64,000 bases of DNA from Methanolobus sp. WCC4 (GTDB taxonomy: Archaea > Halobacteriota > Methanosarcinia > Methanosarcinales > Methanosarcinaceae). The first letter of the stretch is position 1. Each line of letters opens with the position of its first letter. A program made the position numbers and the translations under genes. The notes under the pieces were generated by a model. That model saw nothing but the letters and a program-made list of their open reading frames with translations. It was not told where the DNA came from and ran no database searches. Shown here one piece after another: positions 52,640 through 61,737 of the stretch. The stretch is taken from NCBI RefSeq assembly GCF_038022665.1, contig NZ_CP150629.1, forward strand, positions 974,480-1,038,479, read 5' to 3'.

Positions 52640-52658
52640 AGAAAAAAGAGGAAAGAGA

Positions 52659-53912
52659 ATGTTGGGGAAATACAGGGACAGGATGGACAGGGCTCTTCTT
52701 TTCCTGTTCGTCGTTTTGATATTATCACTTTTCATGCCAGCAAATGCATCTGCTGCAGATGGCGCGGACCTCAAGGTGAGTGTTTTGAAATATGAACCCA
52801 TCCCTGCGGAGATAGGGGAGTATGTCACTGTCTGGGTCAAAGTTGAGAACCTGGGTTACGCGAAGGCAGATGACCTGTCCGTAAGGATCGTTCCGGAGTA
52901 TCCGTTCTCTATAGACAGCAGCGATAATGAGCTTGTCAATATCGGTATCCTTTCACCTGATAACGCAGCAGTTGAGGAGTTCAGGTTGTATACGGATGCA
53001 GCCGCAAATCAGGGTGTTGGGACCATTGAGGTATTCTATCAGGAAGATTCCGGTGGGACATGGTTCAAAAAGGAGTTCGATATAAGGGTAGGCTCGGATA
53101 CCTTTGACAGCAAAGGTACCCTTCAGCTTTCCGGGACTCCTTTGAAAGAACCCGAGGTATTGATGCCGGGTGATACGGGCACAATATCCTTCACGCTCCG
53201 GAACAGCGCCACGGAATACACGATAACCATCGATGATGAGCAGTATGATACCAATGCCAGGATACAGTCGGCTTCCCTTAATGGCGTGGAAGGTGTGAAA
53301 GTGACCACCGGATCATACTATGGTAACGGTCTTATCGGTCCCGGTGAATCAGTGGACCTGACCTACAACATCGAGATCGATGAGGATACCCCTGATGGAA
53401 CTTACTATCTTGACTTCTCCATAGTCGGCAGTTCGCATTCATACAACAACAACTGGAGGATCCCTGTTAAGGTAGACAGTTCGTCTGTCAGGGTGATACC
53501 TTCAAAACCTCTGGCCCTTGAGAATGGTGAGGTTGTACTGGAATTCGATGTTGCGAATATCCATCCGAACACACTTTCCTCTGTCAGTGTCGAGCTTGAA
53601 GCGGAAGGTATCGAGTTCTCGCCTTCAGAGTATTTCATTGGTTCCATGGATGCCGATGAACTTTTCACCATAGAGATCAGTGCAAAGGCCGTCTCGGAGG
53701 ACATCTCCTTCCCTGTGGACCTTGTGGTCAATGCCAATTACAGGAACGGGTTGAACGAGCACACAGAGCAGGTGGATGTACGCCAGCTCCAGCATCATGT
53801 TGTTGCTGATGAGAGTGGTACCGGTGCCCACATTGCATTTGTTCTTCTGGTAGTCATCGGTGCCGGTGCTTACATACTTTACAAACGCAGGATGAAAAAA
53901 GAGCAAGAGTGA
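52659..53912 (+). CDS. Membrane-anchored extracellular beta-sandwich protein (module 2)
   Basis: A 417-residue protein. A signal peptide (about residues 13-32, ending ANASAAD) leads to CARDB-like sandwiches: VSVLKYEPIPAEIGEYVTVW, VLMPGDTGTISFTLRN, YNNNWRIPVKVDSSSVRVIP and VANIHPNTLSSVSVELEAEG. One helix (FVLLVVIGAGAYILYKRRMK) and a short basic tail end it. The protein at 57235 follows the same plan almost throughout. It sits between ATPase and permease genes with gaps of 19 and 6 bases, so co-expression is certain enough to assume a complex. Confidence 0.85.
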   Translation: MLGKYRDRMDRALLFLFVVLILSLFMPANASAADGADLKVSVLKYEPIPAEIGEYVTVWVKVENLGYAKADDLSVRIVPEYPFSIDSSDNELVNIGILSPDNAAVEEFRLYTDAAANQGVGTIEVFYQEDSGGTWFKKEFDIRVGSDTFDSKGTLQLSGTPLKEPEVLMPGDTGTISFTLRNSATEYTITIDDEQYDTNARIQSASLNGVEGVKVTTGSYYGNGLIGPGESVDLTYNIEIDEDTPDGTYYLDFSIVGSSHSYNNNWRIPVKVDSSSVRVIPSKPLALENGEVVLEFDVANIHPNTLSSVSVELEAEGIEFSPSEYFIGSMDADELFTIEISAKAVSEDISFPVDLVVNANYRNGLNEHTEQVDVRQLQHHVVADESGTGAHIAFVLLVVIGAGAYILYKRRMKKEQE

Positions 53913-53918
53913 CCTCTG

Positions 53919-55133
53919 ATGTTAAGTCCGGCTCAGGCTATACGGATATCACTGGGTAGTATCGGCAGCTCCAAGATGAGGTCTGCCCTTACGACCCTTG
54001 GGATCATCATCGGCGTTGCAGCGGTCATAGCCAACGTCTCCCTCGGAGCCAGTTTCAACCAGTACTTCAATGATGAGATCGGTGCTGTGGGTTCCAACTT
54101 CATTGTTGTATATAGCCAGAGCATAGATGTTTTCTTTGACAGGGAACTGGAGATAATAGAGAACACTCCCGGAGTTGAGGGTGTATCTCCAATAAATCAA
54201 CAGATGGCGAAGGTCACTTACATGTCGACCTCGCGACAGATCGATATTCAGGGGGTCACCGAGGACTATGATGAAGTAGCGAACTTCGATCTGGATTCAG
54301 GGACATTTCTCACGGACAAGGACCGTTACGTTGCTGTCATAGGTGCCGAGGTCGCCTACGAGAAGTTCGACAAGAAGATATCTGTCAAGAACCCGATCGA
54401 TATCACCTTCAGGAGGGAGGATGGTGGGGTGGTCACCCAGACTTTCATTGTGAAAGGTATAGTTACGGACCCTGAAACCACTTTTGCGCAGACTGGTGTG
54501 GAACCTGAGATCCGTGTCTTCATTCCTATCGAGACAATGAATGAGATACTGGGCAAGGATGATTATGGTGGATTCTTCATCAAGGCACAGAGCCTCGAGG
54601 TTGTCAGGGAGACCGGGGATGAACTGGACGAACGTCTTGCAAGGGCACTGGGTGTTCCAAGCAGGGACCTTGACAACGATGATGCAAAACCATATATCGT
54701 GTTCGACCAGATCGAGATACTGGAGCAGACCAACCAGCTCTCAGCAGCGCTTACATCGCTTCTGACATCAGTTGCATTCATCTCGCTGCTTGTGGGCTCC
54801 ATCGGTATTATGAACATCATGCTTGTGACAGTTGCTGAAAGGACCCGTGAGATCGGTCTTTTGAAGTCTCTTGGTTACAGTGAGAAGGATATCCTTGCAC
54901 TTTTCATAATTGAGTCTATGATAGTAGGTGTGATTGGAGGGGTCTTAGGTACATTACTCGGAATAGCAGGTGCTCTGGTGGCGAATGATATCCTTGATGT
55001 GCCGGACGTGTTCCCTGTAAGCCTGATATTCCTCGGATTCTTCGTATCGCTGCTGGTGGGTCTGGTGGCCGGTGTTTATCCTGCAAGGAAGGCTGCACGC
55101 ATGAACCCTGTTGAAGCTCTGAGGAAGGAGTGA
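53919..55133 (+). CDS. MacB/FtsX-type ABC permease (module 2, first copy)
   Basis: A 404-residue permease. IGSSKMRSALTTLGIIIGVA runs into helix 1. The extracellular domain (about 45-270) carries ENTPGVEGVSPINQQMAKVT and PSRDLDNDDAKPYIVFDQIE. The C-terminal helices include IGIMNIMLVTVAERTREIGL, and it ends GVYPARKAARMNPVEALRKE. It is closely related to the next gene and to 58482-59696. Start ATG lies 6 bases after the surface protein's stop. Confidence 0.92.
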   Translation: MLSPAQAIRISLGSIGSSKMRSALTTLGIIIGVAAVIANVSLGASFNQYFNDEIGAVGSNFIVVYSQSIDVFFDRELEIIENTPGVEGVSPINQQMAKVTYMSTSRQIDIQGVTEDYDEVANFDLDSGTFLTDKDRYVAVIGAEVAYEKFDKKISVKNPIDITFRREDGGVVTQTFIVKGIVTDPETTFAQTGVEPEIRVFIPIETMNEILGKDDYGGFFIKAQSLEVVRETGDELDERLARALGVPSRDLDNDDAKPYIVFDQIEILEQTNQLSAALTSLLTSVAFISLLVGSIGIMNIMLVTVAERTREIGLLKSLGYSEKDILALFIIESMIVGVIGGVLGTLLGIAGALVANDILDVPDVFPVSLIFLGFFVSLLVGLVAGVYPARKAARMNPVEALRKE

Positions 55134-55135
55134 AC

Positions 55136-56350
55136 ATGATAGACCTGAGACATTCATTCATTATCGCTCTTGGAAGCATAAGCAGTGCGAAGATGAGGTC
55201 CGCCCTCACCGCCCTTGGTATAATTATAGGTGTGGCTGCTGTTGTTGCGAATGTCTCCCTTGGTGCAAGTTTCAACCAGTACTTCACGGATGAGCTGGGT
55301 TCACTTGGTTCTAATTTCATAATCATATACAGTCAGGATGTCAATATCTTCTATGACGCTGAGCTGGAGCTCATAAGGAACACACCGGGTATCGATAGCG
55401 CTTCGGCCTTCAATCAACAGACAGCTGCTGTCACATACATCTCCTCAACCCGACAGATCGATGTGCAGGGGGTGGGTGAGGATGCCCGGTACATATCGAA
55501 TCTGCTTGTGGAAGAAGGTAATTTCCTGTCGGATAAGGACAAGTACGTGGCAGTCATAGGAAAAGAGGTTGCGGAGGAGAAGTTCGACAAGGATGTCTCC
55601 ATCAAGAACTATATGGATATAACTATCAAACGTGATGACGGTACCACTGTGACCCGTAAGTTCCGTGTGAAGGGCATACTTGCCAGTGAGGATAACACCT
55701 TTGTAACAGGTGGTCCTGACCGTGATGTGACGATCTATGTCCCAATAGCGACCCTGAACGAGATGCTCAATGTGACTGATTATGTGGGATTCTCTGCAAG
55801 GACAGAGGATGCAGAGTCTGTGGGGGAGGTCGCAGATGAGGTGGATAAGAGACTGGCAAGGTCTCTGGGGGTTCCTACAAGGGATCTTGATAATGATGAT
55901 GCGAAACCCTATCGCATCTTCGACCAGGCAGAGATCATAGAGCAACTCGATGCCCTTGCAGATTCCCTGACGGTCCTCATCACACTGATCGCAGTAGTTG
56001 CACTCATTGTCGGTTCTATAGGTATCATGAACATCATGCTTGTCACAGTCACCGAAAGGACCCGTGAGATCGGTCTTTTGAAATCCCTTGGATATACGAG
56101 GAATGGGATTCTTACTCTCTTTATTCTGGAATCCATTACCGTGGGTGTCATTGGTGGTATACTCGGCACACTACTGGGTCTGGTGGGGTCCTATGTGGTG
56201 GAAGTCTACCTGAACATCCCTCCTGTGTTCCCGTTCTATCTTGTTTTCCTTGGCTTCTTCATCTCTGTATTTGTTGGTCTGGTAGCCGGTGTCTATCCTG
56301 CTAATAAGGCTGCGAACCTTGACCCGGTGGAAGCTCTGCGACATGAATGA
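55136..56350 (+). CDS. MacB/FtsX-type ABC permease (module 2, second copy)
   Basis: A 404-residue permease with the same layout as its neighbour: ISSAKMRSALTALGIIIGVA at helix 1, RNTPGIDSASAFNQQTAAVT and PTRDLDNDDAKPYRIFDQAE outside, IGIMNIMLVTVTERTREIGL at the C-terminal helices, and the GVYPANKAANLDPVEALRHE end. ATG at 55136 is preferred over GTG at 55130 because GGAG lies 7 bases before it. Only 2 bases separate it from the previous stop. Two permease copies may form a heterodimer, as LolC with LolE do. Confidence 0.92.
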   Translation: MIDLRHSFIIALGSISSAKMRSALTALGIIIGVAAVVANVSLGASFNQYFTDELGSLGSNFIIIYSQDVNIFYDAELELIRNTPGIDSASAFNQQTAAVTYISSTRQIDVQGVGEDARYISNLLVEEGNFLSDKDKYVAVIGKEVAEEKFDKDVSIKNYMDITIKRDDGTTVTRKFRVKGILASEDNTFVTGGPDRDVTIYVPIATLNEMLNVTDYVGFSARTEDAESVGEVADEVDKRLARSLGVPTRDLDNDDAKPYRIFDQAEIIEQLDALADSLTVLITLIAVVALIVGSIGIMNIMLVTVTERTREIGLLKSLGYTRNGILTLFILESITVGVIGGILGTLLGLVGSYVVEVYLNIPPVFPFYLVFLGFFISVFVGLVAGVYPANKAANLDPVEALRHE

Positions 56351-56505
56351 TGATTCTAGGATGCCTGCTTTTTCTTTGTTTATCAATCTCAATTATCCAT
56401 GGGCATAATATTCAAACCAGTCGATTTATGGAAAGGTTTAAGTATTTGCCGTGCATTGACTAACTTGACGATAAATAGTCGAGTTGGACAAGTTGAGGTG
56501 TACAA

Positions 56506-57219
56506 ATGGTTGAAATGGCTGACAACGCTGCTTATGTTCCTGATGATGGCAATGTTATCGATATCGCGGGTCTGAAAAAGAGCTACTTCCTTGGCGAGAT
56601 GGAAGTGCCTATCCTCCACGGTATAGACCTGTGCATTAAAAAAGGGGAATTCGTTGCCATCATGGGTCCATCCGGGTCGGGGAAGAGTACCCTGATGAAC
56701 ATGATAGGCTGTCTTGACAGGCCTACGGATGGAAAGGTAATGCTCATGGGGAAGGACACGAACATTATCTCAGATAATGAGCTTGCAGAACTACGTGGTT
56801 TTGAGATCGGTTTCGTTTTCCAGAACTTCAACCTCATTCCACGTTTGAGTGCCTACGAGAATGTGATGCTTCCAACTTATTCCAACACAAAGAAGGGAAT
56901 GGACACCTCTACTCGGGCACGGGATCTGCTGAAACTGGTGGGTCTCGATGACCGTATGGGTCACAGGCCACCGGAACTCTCAGGTGGTCAGAGGCAGAGG
57001 GTAGCAATAGCAAGGTCACTGATAAATGATCCCTCTCTGATACTTGCAGATGAACCAACAGGGAATCTGGATTCAAAGACAAGTGAGGAGATCATGGGGA
57101 TCTTCTCAGACCTGCACAAAAAAGGTCGTACAATTGTGATGATCACCCATGATCCTGAAATGGAACAGTATGCAGACAGGGTGGTTCACATAAGGGACGG
57201 CTATATTGGTAATAATTGA
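56506..57219 (+). CDS. MacB/LolD-type ABC transporter ATP-binding protein (module 3)
   Basis: A 237-residue ATPase, paralog of 51926-52639: Walker A GPSGSGKST, FEIGFVFQNFNLIPRLSAYE, signature LSGGQRQRVAIARSLINDPS, Walker B ILADEPTGNLDSKTSEEI and ITHDPEM. It begins a second transcription unit behind its own promoter (TATA-like GGTTTAAGTAT at 56435-56445), 155 bases after module 2. GAGGTG precedes the ATG. Surface protein and permease genes follow in the same order as in module 2. Confidence 0.93.
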   Translation: MVEMADNAAYVPDDGNVIDIAGLKKSYFLGEMEVPILHGIDLCIKKGEFVAIMGPSGSGKSTLMNMIGCLDRPTDGKVMLMGKDTNIISDNELAELRGFEIGFVFQNFNLIPRLSAYENVMLPTYSNTKKGMDTSTRARDLLKLVGLDDRMGHRPPELSGGQRQRVAIARSLINDPSLILADEPTGNLDSKTSEEIMGIFSDLHKKGRTIVMITHDPEMEQYADRVVHIRDGYIGNN

Positions 57220-57234
57220 AACGGGTGGTTTGTA

Positions 57235-58467
57235 ATGAAGATTATCTATGAGGTCAAAAGAGCATTCTATGTACTGCTCTGTGTAGCGATGTTGAGCACT
57301 TCTTTCATGGTACCTGCTTCTGCAGATTCTGCCGCCACGATGACGGTGGATGTTATAGACTATGATCCCTTCCCGGCCCAGATCGGCGAGTATGTCGATG
57401 TTAGGGTCAAGATAGAGAACATAGGTTATGGTCGTGCAGATGCGGTCTCCCTGAAGATGGATCCTGAATACCCGTTCTCTCTTGATTCACAGAACAACGC
57501 GGTGGAATTCATTGGCATACTTTCTCCTGATGACGCAGCCGTTCATGAATTCCGCCTCTACGTTGATGAGAATGCGAAGGTAGGGACCGGTACAGTGGAT
57601 ATCTACTATCAGGTCCATGAAGGCGGTTCATGGTTCAAGTCCTCCTTTGACCTTAAAGTTGGTTCCAGTTCATTTGACAGCAAAGGAACCATCGAACTCA
57701 CGGAGATAACCTCTGAGCCTGAGGTATTCATGCCAGGGGATACGGGAACCGTGAGTTTCACCCTTACAAATACAGCAACAGAAAGCTCGGTCACCATCGA
57801 CGGTGAGGAATTCGATACCAATGCCCGTGTCCAGTCAGCAACCCTTGGTGGTGTTGATGGGATAGATGTCACAAGTGAGAGCTATGTTGGCTCCGGTGTG
57901 ATAGGTCCGGGTGATTCGATAAGTGTGAGCTACAATGTTGACATTGCTGACGATGCACAGGATGGAACTTACTATCTTGACCTTTCAATGGTGGGAAATT
58001 CATATTCATATAATAACAACTGGAGGATCCCTGTAAAGGTCGATTCTGCAACTGTCAAGGTCATACCTTCCAAACCAATGACTCTTGTCAATGGTGAGGG
58101 AACCCTTGAGTTCGATGTTGCCAATATGCACCCTAACACCCTCAGCTCTGTAAGTGTAAAGCTCAGTGCAGATGGTGTCGATCTCTCTCCTGAGGAATAC
58201 TTCGTTGGCTCAATGGACTCAGATGAGCTCTTCACCATAGAGATCGATGCCAGAACCGATATAGATGCTGAGTCTGTGCCCGTTACTATCACCGTTGATT
58301 ACAGGAACGGTATCAATGAGCACAGCACAGAGGTCGCTGTCCGTGACCTTTCCCTCATCACCGAGGATGAAGGCAATGCCGGGAACCTTGCAGTCATGGC
58401 TGTTGTACTGATCGCATTCCTCGGTATCCCTGCAGTGGTCTACATGAAGCGCAGGAAGCAGAACTAA
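57235..58467 (+). CDS. Membrane-anchored extracellular beta-sandwich protein (module 3)
   Basis: A 410-residue protein with a signal peptide (ending VPASAD near residue 30), CARDB-like domains (VDVIDYDPFPAQIGEYVDVR; EVFMPGDTGTVSFTLTNTAT; YNNNWRIPVKVDSATVKVIP; VANMHPNTLSSVSVKLSADG) and a C-terminal helix (AVMAVVLIAFLGIPAVVYMK) with a basic tail. It aligns with 52659-53912 along its whole length by eye. Gaps to ATPase and permease genes are 15 and 14 bases. It is expected outside the membrane, next to the permease domain. Confidence 0.85.
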   Translation: MKIIYEVKRAFYVLLCVAMLSTSFMVPASADSAATMTVDVIDYDPFPAQIGEYVDVRVKIENIGYGRADAVSLKMDPEYPFSLDSQNNAVEFIGILSPDDAAVHEFRLYVDENAKVGTGTVDIYYQVHEGGSWFKSSFDLKVGSSSFDSKGTIELTEITSEPEVFMPGDTGTVSFTLTNTATESSVTIDGEEFDTNARVQSATLGGVDGIDVTSESYVGSGVIGPGDSISVSYNVDIADDAQDGTYYLDLSMVGNSYSYNNNWRIPVKVDSATVKVIPSKPMTLVNGEGTLEFDVANMHPNTLSSVSVKLSADGVDLSPEEYFVGSMDSDELFTIEIDARTDIDAESVPVTITVDYRNGINEHSTEVAVRDLSLITEDEGNAGNLAVMAVVLIAFLGIPAVVYMKRRKQN

Positions 58468-58481
58468 AGCAGGTGCAGATC

Positions 58482-59696
58482 ATGCTGAGTCTGAAACATT
58501 CCTTCAGGATGGCTGTCGGCAGTATCGGCAGCTCAAAGCTCAGGTCCGCACTGACGACACTTGGTATTGTCATCGGTGTTGCTGCGGTGATAGCCAACGT
58601 CTCCCTTGGAGCCAGTTTCAACCAGTATTTCACTGAAGAGATTGGTTCTGTGGGTAACAATTTCATCATTATCGAAGGAAAGACATCCAACCTCTTCCAT
58701 GATGATGAGATGGAGATCATAAAGAACACACCGGGAATTGTGGGTGTATCTCCTTTGAGTCAGGAGGTTGCACAGGTCAAATACATATCCGCCACGCGGC
58801 AGATCACTGTTCAGGGTGTCTCGGAGGACTACGAGGAAGTAGGGAATATCCAGATGGAAAGCGGGACCTTCATCGATGACAAGGACAAATACATGGCAGT
58901 CATCGGTCATGATGTAGCCTATGATAAGTTCGACCGCAAGATCTCCGACAAAAATACAATCGAACTGACCTTTACAAGAGCTGACGGTGAGACCGTTACA
59001 AAACAGTTCAAGGTGAAGGGTATCGTTGACAGTCCGGAGACGACATTCGTCCAGAGTGGCATCGAACCTGACGAAAGGATCTTCATTCCAATCGCAACCA
59101 TGAACGAGATCATGGATGAGGACTATTACTGGGGATATTTTGCAGCAGCTGACAGTCTTGAATCTATAGGTGATGTCACGGATGAACTTGACAAGAGACT
59201 TGCAAGGGACCTTGGTGTTCCTTTCAGGGATCTGGACAATGAGGATGCAAAACCCTACGCACTTACGGACCAGGGTGAGATCCTTGAAGAGGTGGACCAG
59301 TTATCTGCTGCACTTGGATCATTGCTCACTTCCGTTGCTCTGATCTCACTTATTGTGGGTTCCATCGGCATTATGAACATCATGCTGGTAACGGTCACTG
59401 AAAGGACCGGTGAGATAGGTATCATGAAATCCCTCGGGTATAAGAACTATGAGGTTCTGTCCCTGTTCATGGTGGAATCTATTGTAGTGGGACTTTTCGG
59501 AGGTGTACTTGGGATCATCCTGGGTGTAATAGGTGCCTATCTTGCAGATAATGCAATGGGTCTTCCTTACGTATTCCCTGTGGACATGATCCTCACTGGT
59601 ATGCTGGTATCACTCATAGTTGGTCTTCTTGCCGGTCTTTACCCGGCCAATAAGGCTGCAAGGATGAATCCGGTGGATGCTCTAAGGCACGAATAG
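58482..59696 (+). CDS. MacB/FtsX-type ABC permease (module 3)
   Basis: A 404-residue permease related to both module 2 permeases: IGSSKLRSALTTLGIVIGVA at helix 1, KNTPGIVGVSPLSQEVAQVK and PFRDLDNEDAKPYALTDQGE outside, IGIMNIMLVTVTERTGEIGI at the C-terminal helices, and the GLYPANKAARMNPVDALRHE end. ATG at 58482 is preferred over GTG at 58473 because AGGTG lies 6 bases before it. Module 3 has one permease where module 2 has two, so it should act as a homodimer. Confidence 0.92.
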   Translation: MLSLKHSFRMAVGSIGSSKLRSALTTLGIVIGVAAVIANVSLGASFNQYFTEEIGSVGNNFIIIEGKTSNLFHDDEMEIIKNTPGIVGVSPLSQEVAQVKYISATRQITVQGVSEDYEEVGNIQMESGTFIDDKDKYMAVIGHDVAYDKFDRKISDKNTIELTFTRADGETVTKQFKVKGIVDSPETTFVQSGIEPDERIFIPIATMNEIMDEDYYWGYFAAADSLESIGDVTDELDKRLARDLGVPFRDLDNEDAKPYALTDQGEILEEVDQLSAALGSLLTSVALISLIVGSIGIMNIMLVTVTERTGEIGIMKSLGYKNYEVLSLFMVESIVVGLFGGVLGIILGVIGAYLADNAMGLPYVFPVDMILTGMLVSLIVGLLAGLYPANKAARMNPVDALRHE

Positions 59697-59769
59697 GTAT
59701 AATATGGATATGCATCAATAGGTAGCAGGCCAGTCAATAAATTAAAAGATCATCAAAGGACAAATTAAA

Positions 59770-60006
59770 ATGTTAGAAGAGATATTGATAGGGATCCCGA
59801 TACTTATGTTCCTGTTCTTTTTCGGAGCAGGGATACTTGGTACCCTGTTCTGGATATGGATGCTCATTGACTGTGCGACCAGGGAACCTTCTGAAGGGAA
59901 TGACAAACTGATATGGATCATCGTGATAATATTCACTCATCTGCTGGGAGCTCTTATCTACTTCCTTGTAAGAAGGCCAAAGCGTATTGAGATGTATGGC
60001 AGATAA
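59770..60006 (+). CDS. PLDc_N-type small membrane protein
   Basis: A 78-residue protein with two hydrophobic helices and the PLDc_N signature: TLFWIWMLIDCATREP in the first half and LIWIIVIIFTHLLGALIYFLVRR in the second. This domain is found at the start of cardiolipin synthases, but here it stands alone with no phospholipase domain. It follows the last permease by 73 bases in the same direction. Confidence 0.85.
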   Translation: MLEEILIGIPILMFLFFFGAGILGTLFWIWMLIDCATREPSEGNDKLIWIIVIIFTHLLGALIYFLVRRPKRIEMYGR

Positions 60007-60125
60007 GCGGTAGTTCCAATGAATGGCAGTAGAAAGTAACCATCAGATATAGTAGTGATATCAGGACTTCAGAGGTGGCAGATACCTGTCACGATAAAAA
60101 ACGATCATAAAAACGAGGATAATAT

Positions 60126-60749
60126 ATGGCTGAGATGAGGAATACTATGTGGAATTTCATAAAGGTTGCTTTCATGAAGCAGACCTATCTGAACATTCTC
60201 TATCTCATTTTCTCTTTCCCGCTCGGCACAGCTTATTTTGTGTTCCTGGTAACGGGCCTGTCATTAGGTTCCGGCCTTTTGCTGGCATGGGTAGGTATTC
60301 CTATTCTGATACTTGTTTTCCTGGCATGGTGGGAGATAGCATCCTTTGAACGTCAGATGGCGATATGGCTGCTTGGTATTGAGATAGCTCCCATGTCCCT
60401 GAAGCCTGCTCCTGACCAGAGCATCCTTGGAAAGGCAATATTCAGGATAAAGAGTCCTGTAACATGGAAAGCACTTCTATTCCTTCTGGTGAAATTCCCT
60501 CTTGGTATCCTCTCACTTGTAACTATGGTGGTCCTTGTGGCACTGACCATAGGAATGCTCACAAGTCCGGTGACCTATTTCTTCGGTAGTGGACCGGGGG
60601 ATAGTTTTGTAGGATCGGTACTTTTCTCTGTATTGGGTATATTTGTAGGACTTGCATCTCTCCATTTGTTGAACCTGCTGGCCCATATTGAAGGAACATT
60701 TGCAAAAAAGATGCTGGGATATTCAGAAAAGTATACTGAGTCGCTTTAA
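60126..60749 (+). CDS. Putative sensor-domain membrane protein
   Basis: A 207-residue membrane protein with four hydrophobic segments of the prokaryotic Sensor type (PF13796-like): YLIFSFPLGTAYFVFLVTGL, VGIPILILVFLAWWEIASFE with the typical FERQMAIWLLG, and a repeat of the pattern in the second half (LLFLLVKFPLGILSLVTMVV). In other organisms this domain precedes a histidine kinase; here it is free. It is encoded 119 bases after the PLDc_N protein and converges with a regulator gene. Confidence 0.78.
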   Translation: MAEMRNTMWNFIKVAFMKQTYLNILYLIFSFPLGTAYFVFLVTGLSLGSGLLLAWVGIPILILVFLAWWEIASFERQMAIWLLGIEIAPMSLKPAPDQSILGKAIFRIKSPVTWKALLFLLVKFPLGILSLVTMVVLVALTIGMLTSPVTYFFGSGPGDSFVGSVLFSVLGIFVGLASLHLLNLLAHIEGTFAKKMLGYSEKYTESL

Positions 60750-60775
60750 AAGGAAAATGAAAGGAAACCGGTCTT

Positions 60776-61057
60776 TCAGTCACTCAGACTGTTGATACTA
60801 TCGTAGAAATCGAGTATCAGCTTTGTCTTTTCACTCTCAAGGTTGAGCCTGAAAGTCCTGATCTGCTTTCCAAGAGGTTTCTCGATGACGATATTACTTT
60901 TAATAAGTGGTGTGATGACCCTTGCAACACTGGAGTGTGATAATCCTGTCTCATCTGCAATTCCAGATAGATAGGTCGATTCATCCTTGTGTGCGATGAG
61001 GTTTTTCAGAACTGTCATCTGGGCCGTTTTTCCAAATATCTCTTCCAGCGCATCCAT
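60776..61057 (-). CDS. Winged-helix transcriptional regulator, 93 residues
   Basis: A small DNA-binding protein: IFGKTAQMTVLKNLIAHKDE, then the helix-turn-helix YLSGIADETGLSHSSVARVI and the wing IVIEKPLGKQIRTFRLN. The short C-terminal helix may dimerise. It converges with the sensor-domain gene and diverges from the response regulator at 61209, so the 150-base gap on that side is its probable target region. Confidence 0.82.
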   Translation of the reverse strand: MDALEEIFGKTAQMTVLKNLIAHKDESTYLSGIADETGLSHSSVARVITPLIKSNIVIEKPLGKQIRTFRLNLESEKTKLILDFYDSINSLSD

Positions 61058-61208
61058 TTTATATCTTAGTAAGATATTATGTTATGGCTTATAAGATCTT
61101 CTTTTATCGGATAGCCTGTTGACAAAAACATGGACTTTTTCATATTTGGAAAGGTTTTAATAATATCGTACTTCTATATTTCATAAGCTTGTTTCAGGTA
61201 GAATTATC

Positions 61209-61721
61209 ATGGATGGAGAAAACATTAGCGTAAAGATCCTTTCACTTCTGGAGAATGACCCGGGTATAAGCACTAAGGAGATCTCTGAGAAATTATCAGT
61301 TTCCGAATCTTATGTCAAGGAGACACTGGAAAGTATGTCCGATATAAGGCAGAAGGTTCTTATTGTCGATGACGAGATGGATGCTCTGATAGCTTTGAAA
61401 GTAGCTCTGGAAACAGAAGGGTACAACGTTGTAGAGGCAAAGGATGGTCATGAGGCTATAGAGAAGGTTCATTCCGAGATACCGGATGTGATATTGCTCG
61501 ATCTTATGATCCCTGGCATCGATGGCTTTGAGGTTTGCAGACAACTGCGATCCGACCCGACCTACAGTCATATTCCTGTGATAATGCTCACTGCCCGTGG
61601 TGAGATCGATGATAAGGTTGAAGGTATCGAACTGGGTGCTGATGATTATGTCACAAAGCCGTTCAACCTGAAAGAACTGAAAGCACGTATAAAGATGGTC
61701 CTGAGAAGGAATCAGGATTGA
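61209..61721 (+). CDS. Response regulator with N-terminal helix-turn-helix
   Basis: A 170-residue protein in which residues 5-45 look like a helix-turn-helix (DPGISTKEISEKLSVSESYV) and residues 50-168 are a receiver domain: IVDDEMDALIALKVAL, the phospho-acceptor Asp in VILLDLMIPGIDGF, LTARGEI and YVTKPFNLKELKARI. The order HTH then receiver is the reverse of most DNA-binding response regulators. It lies 16 bases before the histidine kinase at 61738 on the same strand, its probable partner. Confidence 0.88.
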   Translation: MDGENISVKILSLLENDPGISTKEISEKLSVSESYVKETLESMSDIRQKVLIVDDEMDALIALKVALETEGYNVVEAKDGHEAIEKVHSEIPDVILLDLMIPGIDGFEVCRQLRSDPTYSHIPVIMLTARGEIDDKVEGIELGADDYVTKPFNLKELKARIKMVLRRNQD

Positions 61722-61737
61722 TATAGTTTTTTGATAT

